Positions 16,106 through 24,797 of a stretch of 64,000 nucleotides of DNA are shown here, piece by piece (within the stretch, counting starts at the first letter, position 1; each line of letters opens with the position of its first letter). The stretch spans positions 1 through 64,000 of the forward strand of contig NZ_QSFA01000004.1 in the NCBI RefSeq assembly GCF_003467125.1, written 5' to 3'. The stretch comes from Megasphaera sp. AM44-1BH. Its GTDB lineage: Bacteria; Bacillota; Negativicutes; Veillonellales; Megasphaeraceae. The translations under genes and the position numbers were made by a program. Below the pieces are notes generated by a model. That model had not been told where the DNA came from and made no database searches. It was given only the letters and a program-made list of their open reading frames with translations.

Positions 16106-16860
16106 TGGGGGCGCTTTGGATTATCGGCGGTACAACTGAAGGCCGGGAGCTGGCTGACTATGCCGGCAGAAAGGGAATCGGGACGTATGTCACGGTGGCT
16201 ACAGCATACGGCGCGTCCCTGATCCAGTCATGGCCGTCCCTTGTGGTCTGTACGGGACGGCTGACCGAGGAGGCTATGGAACGATTCCTGACAGAGCATG
16301 CCATTTCCCTGGTAGTCGATGCCAGCCATCCCTATGCGTCAGTCGTGACCGATAACTGCCGTGCGGCCTGTATGCGCCGCCATATCCTGTATATCCGTGT
16401 GGCCCGGCCTGTCTCCCCGCACAGGGATGTTCTTGCCGTCTATTCCATGGAAGAGGCGGCAATGGTCCTCAGTCATACAGAGGGAAATGTCTTTCTCACG
16501 ACGGGCAGTAAGAATCTGGATGTGTTCACTCATGTCCCGTCCTATGAAAAGCGGTTTTACGTACGCATCCTGCCTCTCAGGGATTCGCTGGAACGGGCTT
16601 TATCTCTGGGATATGCGCCAGGACATATCATCTGTATGCAGGGACCTTTTTCGGCGGAGCTGAATGTGGCCATGTTCCGTCAGTACAAAGCCCGCTTTGT
16701 CGTCACCAAAGATTCGGGAAAACCGGGCGGATTTACAGAAAAACAGGAGGCAGCCCGCATGGCTGGTGCCCGGCTGATTGTCGTCGGACGGCCGCCGGAA
16801 ACAGGCGATTCGCTGCAGTCCGTAAAGGCGCGGCTCGATGCTCTTTGCCACAACCTATAA
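16105..16860 (+). CDS. cbiJ: Precorrin-6A/cobalt-precorrin-6A reductase
   Basis: The 251-residue CbiJ/CobK reductase has the nucleotide-binding WIIGGTTEGRELADYA at the N-terminus, VVDASHPYASVVTDNC and VFLTTGSKNLDVF in the middle, and VVTKDSGKPGGFTEKQEAARMAGA near the end, all family signatures. It reduces the corrin macrocycle using a pyridine nucleotide. The ATG overlapping the cbiH stop (TGATG) was preferred to the GTG one codon earlier. Confidence 0.94.
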   Translation: MGALWIIGGTTEGRELADYAGRKGIGTYVTVATAYGASLIQSWPSLVVCTGRLTEEAMERFLTEHAISLVVDASHPYASVVTDNCRAACMRRHILYIRVARPVSPHRDVLAVYSMEEAAMVLSHTEGNVFLTTGSKNLDVFTHVPSYEKRFYVRILPLRDSLERALSLGYAPGHIICMQGPFSAELNVAMFRQYKARFVVTKDSGKPGGFTEKQEAARMAGARLIVVGRPPETGDSLQSVKARLDALCHNL

Positions 16861-16882
16861 GAACAGATGGAGAGGAGAAGAA

Positions 16883-18133
16883 ATGATGGATGTCTATGTC
16901 ATCGGTATTGGTCCGGGAAATCCGGCTTATCTGACAGAACGGGCCCGTTCTATCATCGCGGCCTGCCCGGTCCTTGCCGGAGACCGGCGTATGCTGGCTC
17001 CCTTTGAAATGGAAGGGAAACAGCTCGTCGCGACGTACAAGATGGAGGAACTGCGCCAGCTGGCAGCGTCCCTGCTTCCTGATGGCGGTCCACTGGCCAT
17101 ACTGGTGTCGGGCGATGTCGGATTCTATAGCCTGGCAGCGCTCGTAAAGGACCTGCCGGGATGCCGTATTCATCGCATCCCCGGCATCAGCAGCCTCGTA
17201 TATTTTGCCTCTCTTTTGCAGACGAACTGGCACGATGCGTACATCGTCAGCCGCCATGGGCGATGCGATTCCCTGACAGAGGCTGTACGCCATCACGGGA
17301 AGGTATTCTGCCTCACCGGTGGCAGTGACACGCCGGCCGCCTTATGCCAGACGCTCTGTCATGCCGGGTTGGGACAGGTCCGGGTGGCTGTGGGATGCCG
17401 CCTTTCCTATGAAGATGAACAGGTAACCGAAGGTACGGCAGAAGAACTGGCAGGCTGTCCGGAAGACGATTCTCTGGCTGTCATGATGATCTGGAATGAC
17501 GGGGCCCGTCCATGGCAGCGGCCGGTCCACGGTCTTCCTGACGAGTCTTTCATCCGTGGCAATGCCCCCATGACCAAGCAGGAAATCCGCAGTATCGCCC
17601 TGTCCCGGCTGGCACCATCCCCGGATGCCGTCGTCTATGATATTGGGGCCGGTACCGGTTCCTGTACGGTGGAACTGGCTCTTCTGGTCCCGATGGGAGA
17701 AGTTTTTGCCTTCGAAATCGATGCCGAGGCCCGGACGGTCCTTGACGCCAATATCGATCATTTTTCCCTGAGCAACGTGACCGTCGTCGCCGGGAACGCC
17801 GCCCGGACATTGCCTGATGTGACTGCCGTTCCGGACGCTGTGTTTATCGGCGGGACGAAAGGGAACATATCGGCCATACTGGATGAGATATACCGCAAGA
17901 ACCCTGCCTGCCGCATCGTCATGACGGCCATCACCGTCGAGACACTGGCAGCGGTTACGGCGTATTATGCAGCCCGTCACGATTATATACTGGATATCAC
18001 CCAGGTCATGACAGCCCGGTCACGTCATATAGGCAGCAGCCATATGATGATGGCCCAGAATCCCGTGTATATCATGACTGCCGTCTGCAAAACCGCCCCA
18101 GACGGAGAGAGGAGAACTTCATGCCCACAGTGA
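16883..18133 (+). CDS. cbiET: Fused cobalt-precorrin-7 C5-methyltransferase / C15-methyltransferase (decarboxylating), CbiE-CbiT
   Basis: The 416-residue protein joins CbiE (about 1-200; VIGIGPGNPAYLTERARS, LVSGDVGFYSLAALV, RIPGISSLVYFASLL) to CbiT (about 215-410; ALSRLAPSPDAVVYDIGAGTGSCTVELAL, with the SAM-binding DIGAGTGS). CbiE methylates C5; CbiT methylates C15 and decarboxylates the C12 acetate. The same fusion is known as CobL in the aerobic pathway. The start follows GGAGAGGAG; two adjacent Met codons are possible. The end overlaps cbiA by 13 bases. Confidence 0.93.
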   Translation: MMDVYVIGIGPGNPAYLTERARSIIAACPVLAGDRRMLAPFEMEGKQLVATYKMEELRQLAASLLPDGGPLAILVSGDVGFYSLAALVKDLPGCRIHRIPGISSLVYFASLLQTNWHDAYIVSRHGRCDSLTEAVRHHGKVFCLTGGSDTPAALCQTLCHAGLGQVRVAVGCRLSYEDEQVTEGTAEELAGCPEDDSLAVMMIWNDGARPWQRPVHGLPDESFIRGNAPMTKQEIRSIALSRLAPSPDAVVYDIGAGTGSCTVELALLVPMGEVFAFEIDAEARTVLDANIDHFSLSNVTVVAGNAARTLPDVTAVPDAVFIGGTKGNISAILDEIYRKNPACRIVMTAITVETLAAVTAYYAARHDYILDITQVMTARSRHIGSSHMMMAQNPVYIMTAVCKTAPDGERRTSCPQ

Positions 18134-19509
18134 ATCTGCCACGCCTCATGATGGCTGCGGCCAGCAGTCGCAGCGGCAAGACGACCGTCGTCTGCACACT
18201 CCTGGAACTGCTGCGCCAGCGGAACTACAAGGCAGCTGCTTTTAAGAGTGGGCCCGATTATATTGATCCTATGTTCCATACGCGGGTGCTGGATACGCCG
18301 TCGTATAATCTGGATCTGTTCCTCCTGGGACGGGGCGGAAAGGGAAGGCAGGAAGCCTGCCGCCTGTTGGGACGGCATGGCAGACAGAAGAAGATTGCCG
18401 TACTGGAAGGAGCCATGGGCTATTACGACGGCATCGGTACGGGCAGTGAAGCCAGTGCCTATGAACTGGCCGCCGCGACGGAAACACCGGTCGTGATCGT
18501 CGTCGATGGCCGCGGCAGTGCCCTGACACTGGCGGCCGTTCTAAAAGGGCTGGCTGTGTTTCGCAAAGACAGTCATATTGCCGGTTTCATTGTCAACCGG
18601 ATAAAACCCATGGTATATGACCGTTACTATCGCGTCTGGGAAAAAGAATCGGGACTTACTGCACTGGGATATCTGCCGGACATGCCGGATTGTTCCTTTT
18701 CCAGCCGTCATCTGGGACTGGTGACGGCTTCAGAAATCGAAAACCTGCAGGATATACTGGGAAAGTTAGCCGATGCAGGGGCAAAAAGCCTGGACTGGGA
18801 TGCGATAATGAAGCTGGCCCGCACGGCTCTGCCTCTTGCCTGGGATGAACCGGAAATGCCGGCTCCGGCAGATACGGTTCGTCTGGCTGTCGCCCGGGAT
18901 GAGGCATTCTGCTTCTACTATGAAGACAGTCTGGATACCTTGCGGTCTTGTGGGGCGGAGCTGATTTTCTTCAGTCCCCTTCACGACGGCAGCCTGCCTG
19001 ATTGTGACGGCCTCTATCTGGGTGGCGGCTATCCGGAACTGCATGCACAGGATCTGAGCCGGAACGGGAGCATGCTCACATCCATCCGGCAGGCCATCCG
19101 GCAGGGCATGCCCTGTCTGGCTGAATGCGGAGGATTCATGTATCTACATGATTATTACCGCTGTCAGAACGGGCAATTGCTCCCCTGGGCCGGCGTCATT
19201 TCCGGCGAAACGTATATGACCGGCAATCTGCGCCACTTTGGCTACGTGACGCTGGAGGCACAACAGGATACGCTTTTGCTATCCCGTGGTGAGACCATGA
19301 CAGCCCATGAATTCCACTATTCCGTCAGTACTGCCTCTGATGATGCCTGTATGGCCTATAAGGCCGGGAGCAGCCGCCAATGGACATCCATCGTTGCCAG
19401 AGGCCGCCTCTTTGCCGGGTATCCTCATATCCATCTCTGCGGCTATCCGGACTGTGCATCCCGATTTATCGATGCCTGCCGCCATTTCAGAAAGGAAGTG
19501 CAACCATGA
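18121..19509 (+). CDS. cbiA: Cobyrinate a,c-diamide synthase
   Basis: The 462-residue two-domain amidotransferase aminates the a and c acetates of cobyrinate. The N-terminal synthetase domain has the P-loop ASSRSGKTTVVCTLLELL, KSGPDYIDPMFH and VLEGAMGYYDG; the C-terminal class I glutamine amidotransferase domain has LYLGGGYPELHA, CLAECGGFMYL with the nucleophilic Cys, and an EFHYS block with the His. Full length. It overlaps cbiET upstream and cbiC downstream. CbiP, CobD and the lower-ligand genes are not in this window. Confidence 0.95.
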   Translation: MPTVNLPRLMMAAASSRSGKTTVVCTLLELLRQRNYKAAAFKSGPDYIDPMFHTRVLDTPSYNLDLFLLGRGGKGRQEACRLLGRHGRQKKIAVLEGAMGYYDGIGTGSEASAYELAAATETPVVIVVDGRGSALTLAAVLKGLAVFRKDSHIAGFIVNRIKPMVYDRYYRVWEKESGLTALGYLPDMPDCSFSSRHLGLVTASEIENLQDILGKLADAGAKSLDWDAIMKLARTALPLAWDEPEMPAPADTVRLAVARDEAFCFYYEDSLDTLRSCGAELIFFSPLHDGSLPDCDGLYLGGGYPELHAQDLSRNGSMLTSIRQAIRQGMPCLAECGGFMYLHDYYRCQNGQLLPWAGVISGETYMTGNLRHFGYVTLEAQQDTLLLSRGETMTAHEFHYSVSTASDDACMAYKAGSSRQWTSIVARGRLFAGYPHIHLCGYPDCASRFIDACRHFRKEVQP

Positions 19510-20138
19510 AAATAGAACATATCCTGCCTGCTGATATTGAACGGCGCAGTATGGAAATCATCGAAGAAGAACTGGGGGATATTATCCTTCCTACGGAGGA
19601 AAAAGATATTATCAAGCGTGTTGTCCATACGACGGCTGATTTTGATTACGTACGGAACCTGCGTTTCAGTCCCAGTGCTATCCGGCGCGGCCTGGAAGCG
19701 CTGAAGCATGGCTGCACGATTGTCACCGATACGAATATGGCCTGTATGGGTATCAGCGCGCCAGGACTTAAACGACTTGGGGCCAGCAAAGTGTGCTATA
19801 TGGCCGATAGTGATGTGGCACAGGCGGCCAGGGCACAGGGGACGACGCGGGCGCAGGCATCTATGGACAAAGCAGCCGGTCTTACAGGGCCACTGATCAT
19901 AGCCGTCGGCAATGCGCCTACGGCTTTATTGCGGCTGAAAGAACTCATAGAGAACGGGCGGATCAATCCGGATCTGGTCATTGCCGTACCGGTGGGATTC
20001 GTAAACGTCGTCTATGCCAAGGAAGAAATCATGGAAGCCGGCGTTCCCTACATCACTGCTATAGGGCGCAAGGGCGGCAGCAATGTCGCGGCGGCTATCT
20101 GCAATGCCCTGATTTATAAATTGACGCGCCAGGCCTGA
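19506..20138 (+). CDS. cbiC: Precorrin-8X / cobalt-precorrin-8 methylmutase
   Basis: The 210-residue CbiC/CobH moves the methyl from C11 to C12 to give cobyrinate. Visible are FDYVRNLRFSPSAI, the TDTNMACMGI loop with conserved residues, GNAPTALLRLKELI and VPVGFVNVVYAKE, then the GRKGGSNVAAAICNAL tail. The start overlaps the cbiA stop (ATGA); a much longer in-frame reading lies inside cbiA and was rejected. It is the last recognised cobalamin gene of the operon. Confidence 0.95.
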   Translation: MKIEHILPADIERRSMEIIEEELGDIILPTEEKDIIKRVVHTTADFDYVRNLRFSPSAIRRGLEALKHGCTIVTDTNMACMGISAPGLKRLGASKVCYMADSDVAQAARAQGTTRAQASMDKAAGLTGPLIIAVGNAPTALLRLKELIENGRINPDLVIAVPVGFVNVVYAKEEIMEAGVPYITAIGRKGGSNVAAAICNALIYKLTRQA

Positions 20139-20161
20139 CTACCTGGAAGAAAAGAGGGGAT

Positions 20162-21364
20162 ATGATGAATTGGAAAGTCGTTCTGGCTATTCTGACCTGC
20201 AACATCCTCTTTATGTCCTTCAGCTATACGATGCTCATTCCCTTCCTGCCACTCTATCTGACGGACGAACTGGGAGTCCTGCCGGGAGATATCCATCTCT
20301 GGTCGGGCATCGTGTTTTCGTCTACCTTTCTGGTCAGTACCATCATGGCACCCATATGGGGGAAACTGGCTGATGCCCATGGGAAAAAGCCCATGGCTAT
20401 CCGGTCGTGCCTGTTCCTGTCGCTCAGTTATTTCTGTGGCGGTCTGGTCACCTCGCCGGAGCAGCTGACACTCATGCGGCTCCTACAGGGCTTTGCCTAC
20501 GGGCTGTGGCCTATGGATCTGGCCATTATGACACTCTATGCTCCCGAAGAAAAGCTCGGATTCTGCCTGGGGACCATGCAGGGGGTCATGACGGCCGGCA
20601 GTGTCCTGGGCCCTCTGTTTGGCGGCATCCTGTCCGATTTGTTCGGCATGCGCTTTTCCTTTTTTATCGCCGCTTTTTTCCTGTTCCTCAACGGCCTCAT
20701 GTTCATTTTCTTTATCAAAGAGCCGCCTGATCCGGGAAAAGACGATGCCAGAAAAGAGCACCATTTGACCCAGATGGATGTATTGCGCCAGCCTCTTCTG
20801 CGCAATATGCTGCTGTGTGGGGCGCTGATCCAGATGGTCATCTTCATTCTCCAGCCTGTCCTGTCTACGTATATTACCAGCCTGGCCGGGGACATTCCCA
20901 ATCTGACACTTACAACGGGATTCGTCATTTCTCTGTCCGGCGTTTCCGGTGCCATTGCAGCGCCTTTATGGGGGAAAGCGGGACAGAAAAAGGGATTCAT
21001 CCGCATTCTCACTATATCGATTTTTGTCACCGGTATCGGGGAAGCTCTGCAGGGACTCCCCAGCACACTGGCAGCGTTTTCCCTTACCCAGTTTACCATC
21101 GGCCTCTGTTTTTCCGGCATCAATCCGGCCCTCAATGCCATCATGGCTCAGCATACGCCGCCGGATTTCAAGGGACGTATTTACGGCCTGCTGTTTACGG
21201 CACAGCAGCTCGGTTCCATGGCGGGGCCCCTCCTGGGAGGGATTCTGGCTACCTGGTGGGGCATGAAATCTATCTTCTTCGTCATGTCGGTTATCCTGCT
21301 GGCAGCCAGTTTCTGGCTTTATCACACGTACCATAACCGGGACCCAAAACCGGTATGGTTCTGA
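20162..21364 (+). CDS. MFS transporter, 12-TM drug-efflux type
   Basis: The 400-residue major-facilitator protein has about 12 membrane helices. The motif-A-like loop GKLADAHGKKPMAIR is between helices 2 and 3, with a second copy (LWGKAGQKKGFIRI) in the C-terminal half, and a GPLFGGILSDLFGMR motif-C-like segment. It resembles MdtG/TetA-type exporters. It lies 23 bases after cbiC on the same strand and ahead of a strong terminator, so it is probably transcribed with the cobalamin genes. Whether it moves a corrinoid, a precursor or an unrelated compound cannot be told. Confidence 0.85.
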   Translation: MMNWKVVLAILTCNILFMSFSYTMLIPFLPLYLTDELGVLPGDIHLWSGIVFSSTFLVSTIMAPIWGKLADAHGKKPMAIRSCLFLSLSYFCGGLVTSPEQLTLMRLLQGFAYGLWPMDLAIMTLYAPEEKLGFCLGTMQGVMTAGSVLGPLFGGILSDLFGMRFSFFIAAFFLFLNGLMFIFFIKEPPDPGKDDARKEHHLTQMDVLRQPLLRNMLLCGALIQMVIFILQPVLSTYITSLAGDIPNLTLTTGFVISLSGVSGAIAAPLWGKAGQKKGFIRILTISIFVTGIGEALQGLPSTLAAFSLTQFTIGLCFSGINPALNAIMAQHTPPDFKGRIYGLLFTAQQLGSMAGPLLGGILATWWGMKSIFFVMSVILLAASFWLYHTYHNRDPKPVWF

Positions 21365-21382
21365 AAACAGCACAGGGAATAC

Positions 21383-21460
21383 AAAAAAAGAGACTGTCTG
21401 TGTATCCACCCTGAAACGTTCCTGCTTGACGTTTCAGGGTACGGTACAGACAGTCTCTTT
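21383..21460. terminator. Nested two-tier hairpin, bidirectional terminator
   Basis: AAAGAGACTGTCTGT (ending 21401) pairs with ACAGACAGTCTCTTT (21446-21460). Inside it, CCCTGAAACGT pairs with ACGTTTCAGGG. A- and T-runs flank the stem, so it can serve both the cobalamin operon and the convergent nitroreductase gene. Confidence 0.8.
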
Positions 21461-21488
21461 CACGTATCCTGCTGGTATATGACTATAT

Positions 21489-22088
21489 CTAAAATACGAT
21501 TTTGACCCGTTCGTCAATAGGCAGCTTTTCAATCGGTCCCGGCTGGCTCAGGGGCTGACCGAAGGGCATCTGGGCAATGAGCTGCCACGAAGACGGCACA
21601 TCAAATTTACTGGCCAGGGCTTCGTCGATGAGCGGATTGTAATGCTGCAGATTGGCAGCCAGGCCCATGTTGGCAAAGAGTGTCCACAGGGCATACTGCA
21701 TCATGCCGTTGGCCTGCTGGGCCCATGTAGGGAAGTTGGCTGCATACAGAGGGAACTGTTCCTGCAGCTTTTTCACGACATCTGTATCGTCATAATACAG
21801 AATGGTGCCGTAGGCGGCAGCAAAGGAATCGATTTTCTTTTCCGTATTGGCAAATGCTTCGGCCGGTACGACCGCCCGGAGAGTGTCTTTTGTTATCTGC
21901 CAGATTGTATCATGGGCACTGCCATAGGCAATGATAATCCGTCCCGACTGCATATTGAAAGCTGACGGAACTTCCCGGACGACGGCTTCGATACGTGCTG
22001 TGATTTCTTCCTGGGAGAGAGTAACGTCCTTTCCCAATGTATAATTCGTACGACGTTTGGCAAACATCTGCTGTACTGTTTTTTCCAT
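21489..22088 (-). CDS. Nitroreductase family protein
   Basis: The 199-residue protein belongs to the FMN-dependent nitroreductase superfamily, of the compact type once called fatty-acid-repression mutant protein. It has the N-terminal RRTNYTLGKDVTLSQEEI, the SAFNMQSGRIIIAYG segment and the WAQQANGMMQYALWTLFANMGLAANLQHYNPLID block. Such enzymes reduce nitro-aromatics, quinones or related acceptors with NAD(P)H. The second of two adjacent Met codons was chosen for better spacing to GAGGTGA. A monocistronic gene in front of lysR, read the same way. Confidence 0.85.
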   Translation of the reverse strand: MEKTVQQMFAKRRTNYTLGKDVTLSQEEITARIEAVVREVPSAFNMQSGRIIIAYGSAHDTIWQITKDTLRAVVPAEAFANTEKKIDSFAAAYGTILYYDDTDVVKKLQEQFPLYAANFPTWAQQANGMMQYALWTLFANMGLAANLQHYNPLIDEALASKFDVPSSWQLIAQMPFGQPLSQPGPIEKLPIDERVKIVF

Positions 22089-22171
22089 CATATCACCTCA
22101 TTATAGATATATAACAAATAACGATTATTTATTACATATAAAGTATACCAAAAATATCCACATAAGGCAAG

Positions 22172-23038
22172 CTATAATTGTAAAGTCTGGATAAAAATTT
22201 CTCCCAGACTGGAAAGATACCGTCCTTTGGGCCAGATGGCAGCGATGCGGGTGCGCAGGGACGGCTCGTCGATAACCTTTACACTCAGGTTGTCATGGGC
22301 TGCCAGATTCACGGCAGAGGCGGGGGTAATGGCGATTCCCAGCCCGGCGTTGGCCCAGAGGATGGTCGTACGGGCATCGTCGTTGCGGCAGAACAGGACG
22401 GGCGTCATATCCTGGCTGATGCACGTATCATGGAGGAGCTGATCGAAGCGGCGGTAAATAATGAGCGGCTTCTGATCCAGCTCCTGCAGGGTAATATGCG
22501 TCCGCCCGGGACACCAGTCCAGTTCACGGGGCAGAGCCGCTACCATAGGTTCCTCGTTGAGTATTTTACAATGGAAGGAACCGGCTTTGAACGGTGTGCG
22601 GACAATGCCGATTTCTACCAGTCCCTTGTGAAGCATGTCGATGACTTCGAAAGTATTGCCGTCATAGATTTCGAAATGGACGCTTTCATGCTCCTGATGA
22701 AAATCGCGCATGGCCGAACTGAGGATGACACTGCCTGAACTGGATACTGTGCCGATGTGCAGCGTTCCCTTGAGGCCCTGTTTGAAGTCACTGATTTCCC
22801 GTCTGGCCGAATCACTGAGATTTAAGATCTGCCGGGCCCGTTCATAGAGCAGTTTTCCTGCTTCGGTCAGTTCCATGTGGCGGTGTTCCCGTATGAACAG
22901 GTCTACGCCCAGTTCTTTTTCCAGTAACTGGATCTGTTGGGACAGTGGCGGTTGTGCCATATGGAGCTGCCGGGCCGCTGCCGTAATCTGGCCTTCTTCG
23001 ACGACGGTGACGAAATACCGGAGTTGTCGTAAATCCAT
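22172..23038 (-). CDS. LysR-family transcriptional regulator
   Basis: A 288-residue LysR regulator: N-terminal winged helix-turn-helix (MDLRQLRYFVTVVEEGQITAAARQLHMAQPPLSQQIQLLEKELG), a linker helix and a periplasmic-binding-like effector domain from about residue 90. It is transcribed divergently from the chromate-type transporter pair, with 139 bases between, the usual arrangement for a LysR protein controlling its neighbour. The ligand is unknown. The start is the second Met, five bases from GGGGG. Confidence 0.92.
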   Translation of the reverse strand: MDLRQLRYFVTVVEEGQITAAARQLHMAQPPLSQQIQLLEKELGVDLFIREHRHMELTEAGKLLYERARQILNLSDSARREISDFKQGLKGTLHIGTVSSSGSVILSSAMRDFHQEHESVHFEIYDGNTFEVIDMLHKGLVEIGIVRTPFKAGSFHCKILNEEPMVAALPRELDWCPGRTHITLQELDQKPLIIYRRFDQLLHDTCISQDMTPVLFCRNDDARTTILWANAGLGIAITPASAVNLAAHDNLSVKVIDEPSLRTRIAAIWPKGRYLSSLGEIFIQTLQL

Positions 23039-23177
23039 CATATCCCCCTTCTTATTATATGAAAAAAATATGCTAACTAAATTAAAATTATATTTTTAAT
23101 ATATCACAGATACTGGTATAATTCCATATAGAAACGGGGAAGAAATGAGTCACTAATTTTTAAAGGAGGAACTACTG

Positions 23178-23762
23178 ATGGAACAAGAAACCACGTTGGA
23201 ACGTCCCAAACGGGATGCCCATTTTTTCTGGGTCTTATTTAAATCAACTTTTATTATCAGTGCTTTTACCATTGGCGGCGGATATGTCATCGTGCCGCTT
23301 CTCAAGGCCAAATACGTCGATGAATACCACTGGATCAGCGACAAGGAAACGCTGGATATGGTCGCCATTGCCCAGTCCATGCCCGGCGTCATCGCCTGTA
23401 ATAGTGCTATTATCCTGGGATACCGCATGGCCGGTATTGCCGGTACATTGACGGCCCTCATTGCGACGGTGCTGCCACCGCTCATTACCTTGACCATTAT
23501 TTCTTACTGCTATGATTTCTTTATCCAGAGCCAGATAGTCAAGATGATTCTGCGGGGTATGCAGTGCGGTGCCACGGCCCTCATGGTCAATGTAGGTATC
23601 AATCTGCTGATGAAGCAGTGCAAAAAAAAGCTCATCCTGCCACTGGTCATCATTGCTGCCACCTTCATCGCCAATGTCGTATTCGACGTCAACCTCATGT
23701 ACCTGGTCCTCATTGATGGTATCGTTGGACTGTTGTGCATGCGCGATGTGAAGTATGATTAG
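23178..23762 (+). CDS. Chromate-type transporter, first half-size subunit
   Basis: The 194-residue membrane protein carries one chromate-transporter (CHR) domain: FTIGGGYVIVPLLKAKYV near the N-terminus, then VAIAQSMPGVIACNSAIILGYR and about five helices. Short CHR proteins usually occur as adjacent pairs of opposite topology, as here. The family exports chromate in some bacteria, but in many anaerobes the physiological anion is unknown. A good AAAGGAGG ribosome site precedes the start. Confidence 0.9.
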   Translation: MEQETTLERPKRDAHFFWVLFKSTFIISAFTIGGGYVIVPLLKAKYVDEYHWISDKETLDMVAIAQSMPGVIACNSAIILGYRMAGIAGTLTALIATVLPPLITLTIISYCYDFFIQSQIVKMILRGMQCGATALMVNVGINLLMKQCKKKLILPLVIIAATFIANVVFDVNLMYLVLIDGIVGLLCMRDVKYD

Positions 23763-23779
23763 AAAGGGGGAAACATATC

Positions 23780-24352
23780 ATGATTTACTGGCAATTATTC
23801 TGGGAATTCTGCAAAGTCGGCATTTTCTGTGTCGGCGGCGGATATGCTTCTATGCCGCTCATCCAGGCTTCGGTGGTCGATACGTTCCACTGGCTTTCCA
23901 TGAGTGAATTTGTCGATATATTTACGATTTCGCAAATGACGCCCGGTCCGATCGGCATCAATGCGGCGACCTTTGCCGGGACGAAAATCGCCGGCCTCGG
24001 TGGTGCCATCTGCGCGACTGTCGGGTTTGTCACGCCTTCCCTGTTTCTGGGAATCATCCTGGCCCGGGTATTCTTCAAATACGGCAACATCGGCCCGATC
24101 CGCGGCGTATTGAACGGACTGCGCCCGGCTGTCGTCGGACTGATTTGTGCAGCCAGCCTCAGTTTTGTATGGCTCGCCGTGTGGAGTACCGAATCGGTTC
24201 CGGAAGACTTTGGAGCTTTCAGTCCGGCAGCCATCGTCGTCCTCATCCTGGCACTGGTGGCTATCCGCCGTAAAATCGGCGTCATCAAGGTCCTCATCGG
24301 GTCGGGTGTCCTGGGTCTCGTCCTGGGCCTCATGGGCGTACTGCCTGTTTAA
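23780..24352 (+). CDS. Chromate-type transporter, second half-size subunit
   Basis: The 190-residue CHR-domain partner repeats the same landmarks: FCVGGGYASMPLIQASVV, FTISQMTPGPIGINAATFAGTKIAG and GFVTPSLFLGIILA, with about six helices. It lies 17 bases after the first subunit and 14 before tatA, in one presumed operon under the divergent LysR regulator. Confidence 0.9.
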   Translation: MIYWQLFWEFCKVGIFCVGGGYASMPLIQASVVDTFHWLSMSEFVDIFTISQMTPGPIGINAATFAGTKIAGLGGAICATVGFVTPSLFLGIILARVFFKYGNIGPIRGVLNGLRPAVVGLICAASLSFVWLAVWSTESVPEDFGAFSPAAIVVLILALVAIRRKIGVIKVLIGSGVLGLVLGLMGVLPV

Positions 24353-24366
24353 GAAAGGAGACTGTT

Positions 24367-24639
24367 ATGCATCTGGGAACACAGGAACTGATCCTGATTT
24401 TACTCATTGTCATCGTTCTCTTCGGAGGCAAAAAAGTTGCCGGCCTGGGAAAAGCGCTGGGTACGAGCCTGCGGGAGTTCCGGGCAGAAGTCCGCAAAGA
24501 CGATGAACCTTCGTCGGGACAATCGGAAACACCACAGACGGAAACACAACGGACAGAAACTCCACAGACGAAGTCCGATGAATCAGCCGATACGTCAGCG
24601 AAAGAAGAGGAAGCTGCATCCCGTCGGTCGTCTTCTTGA
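24367..24639 (+). CDS. tatA: TatA/TatE-type twin-arginine translocase subunit
   Basis: The 90-residue protein has the TatA plan: a short N-terminal segment LGTQELILILLIVIVLFGGKKVAGLGKALG (membrane helix, FGGKK hinge, amphipathic helix with LGKALG) and a hydrophilic Thr/Glu-rich tail. No tatC is present in the window, so the channel partner must be elsewhere. Its placement behind an anion transporter is unusual. Confidence 0.85.
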   Translation: MHLGTQELILILLIVIVLFGGKKVAGLGKALGTSLREFRAEVRKDDEPSSGQSETPQTETQRTETPQTKSDESADTSAKEEEAASRRSSS

Positions 24640-24671
24640 TATTTGATGCCCATCTATCCCTATATCACGGG

Positions 24672-24711
24672 AAAAGCCTGACTGCTATCTCCTTCGGCAG
24701 GACAGGCTTTT
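24672..24711 (+). terminator. Terminator after tatA
   Basis: AAAAGCCTG at 24672-24680 pairs with CAGGCTTTT at 24703-24711. The U-run is short, but the stem and position fit the end of the transporter-tatA operon. Confidence 0.65.
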
Positions 24712-24797
24712 CTGCCTGAAATAGATGGCGCGATGGGACGAGAATCACAATACTTTTTCTATTCTGTAGGATTTATTTAAATAATTTAATAAAATAA

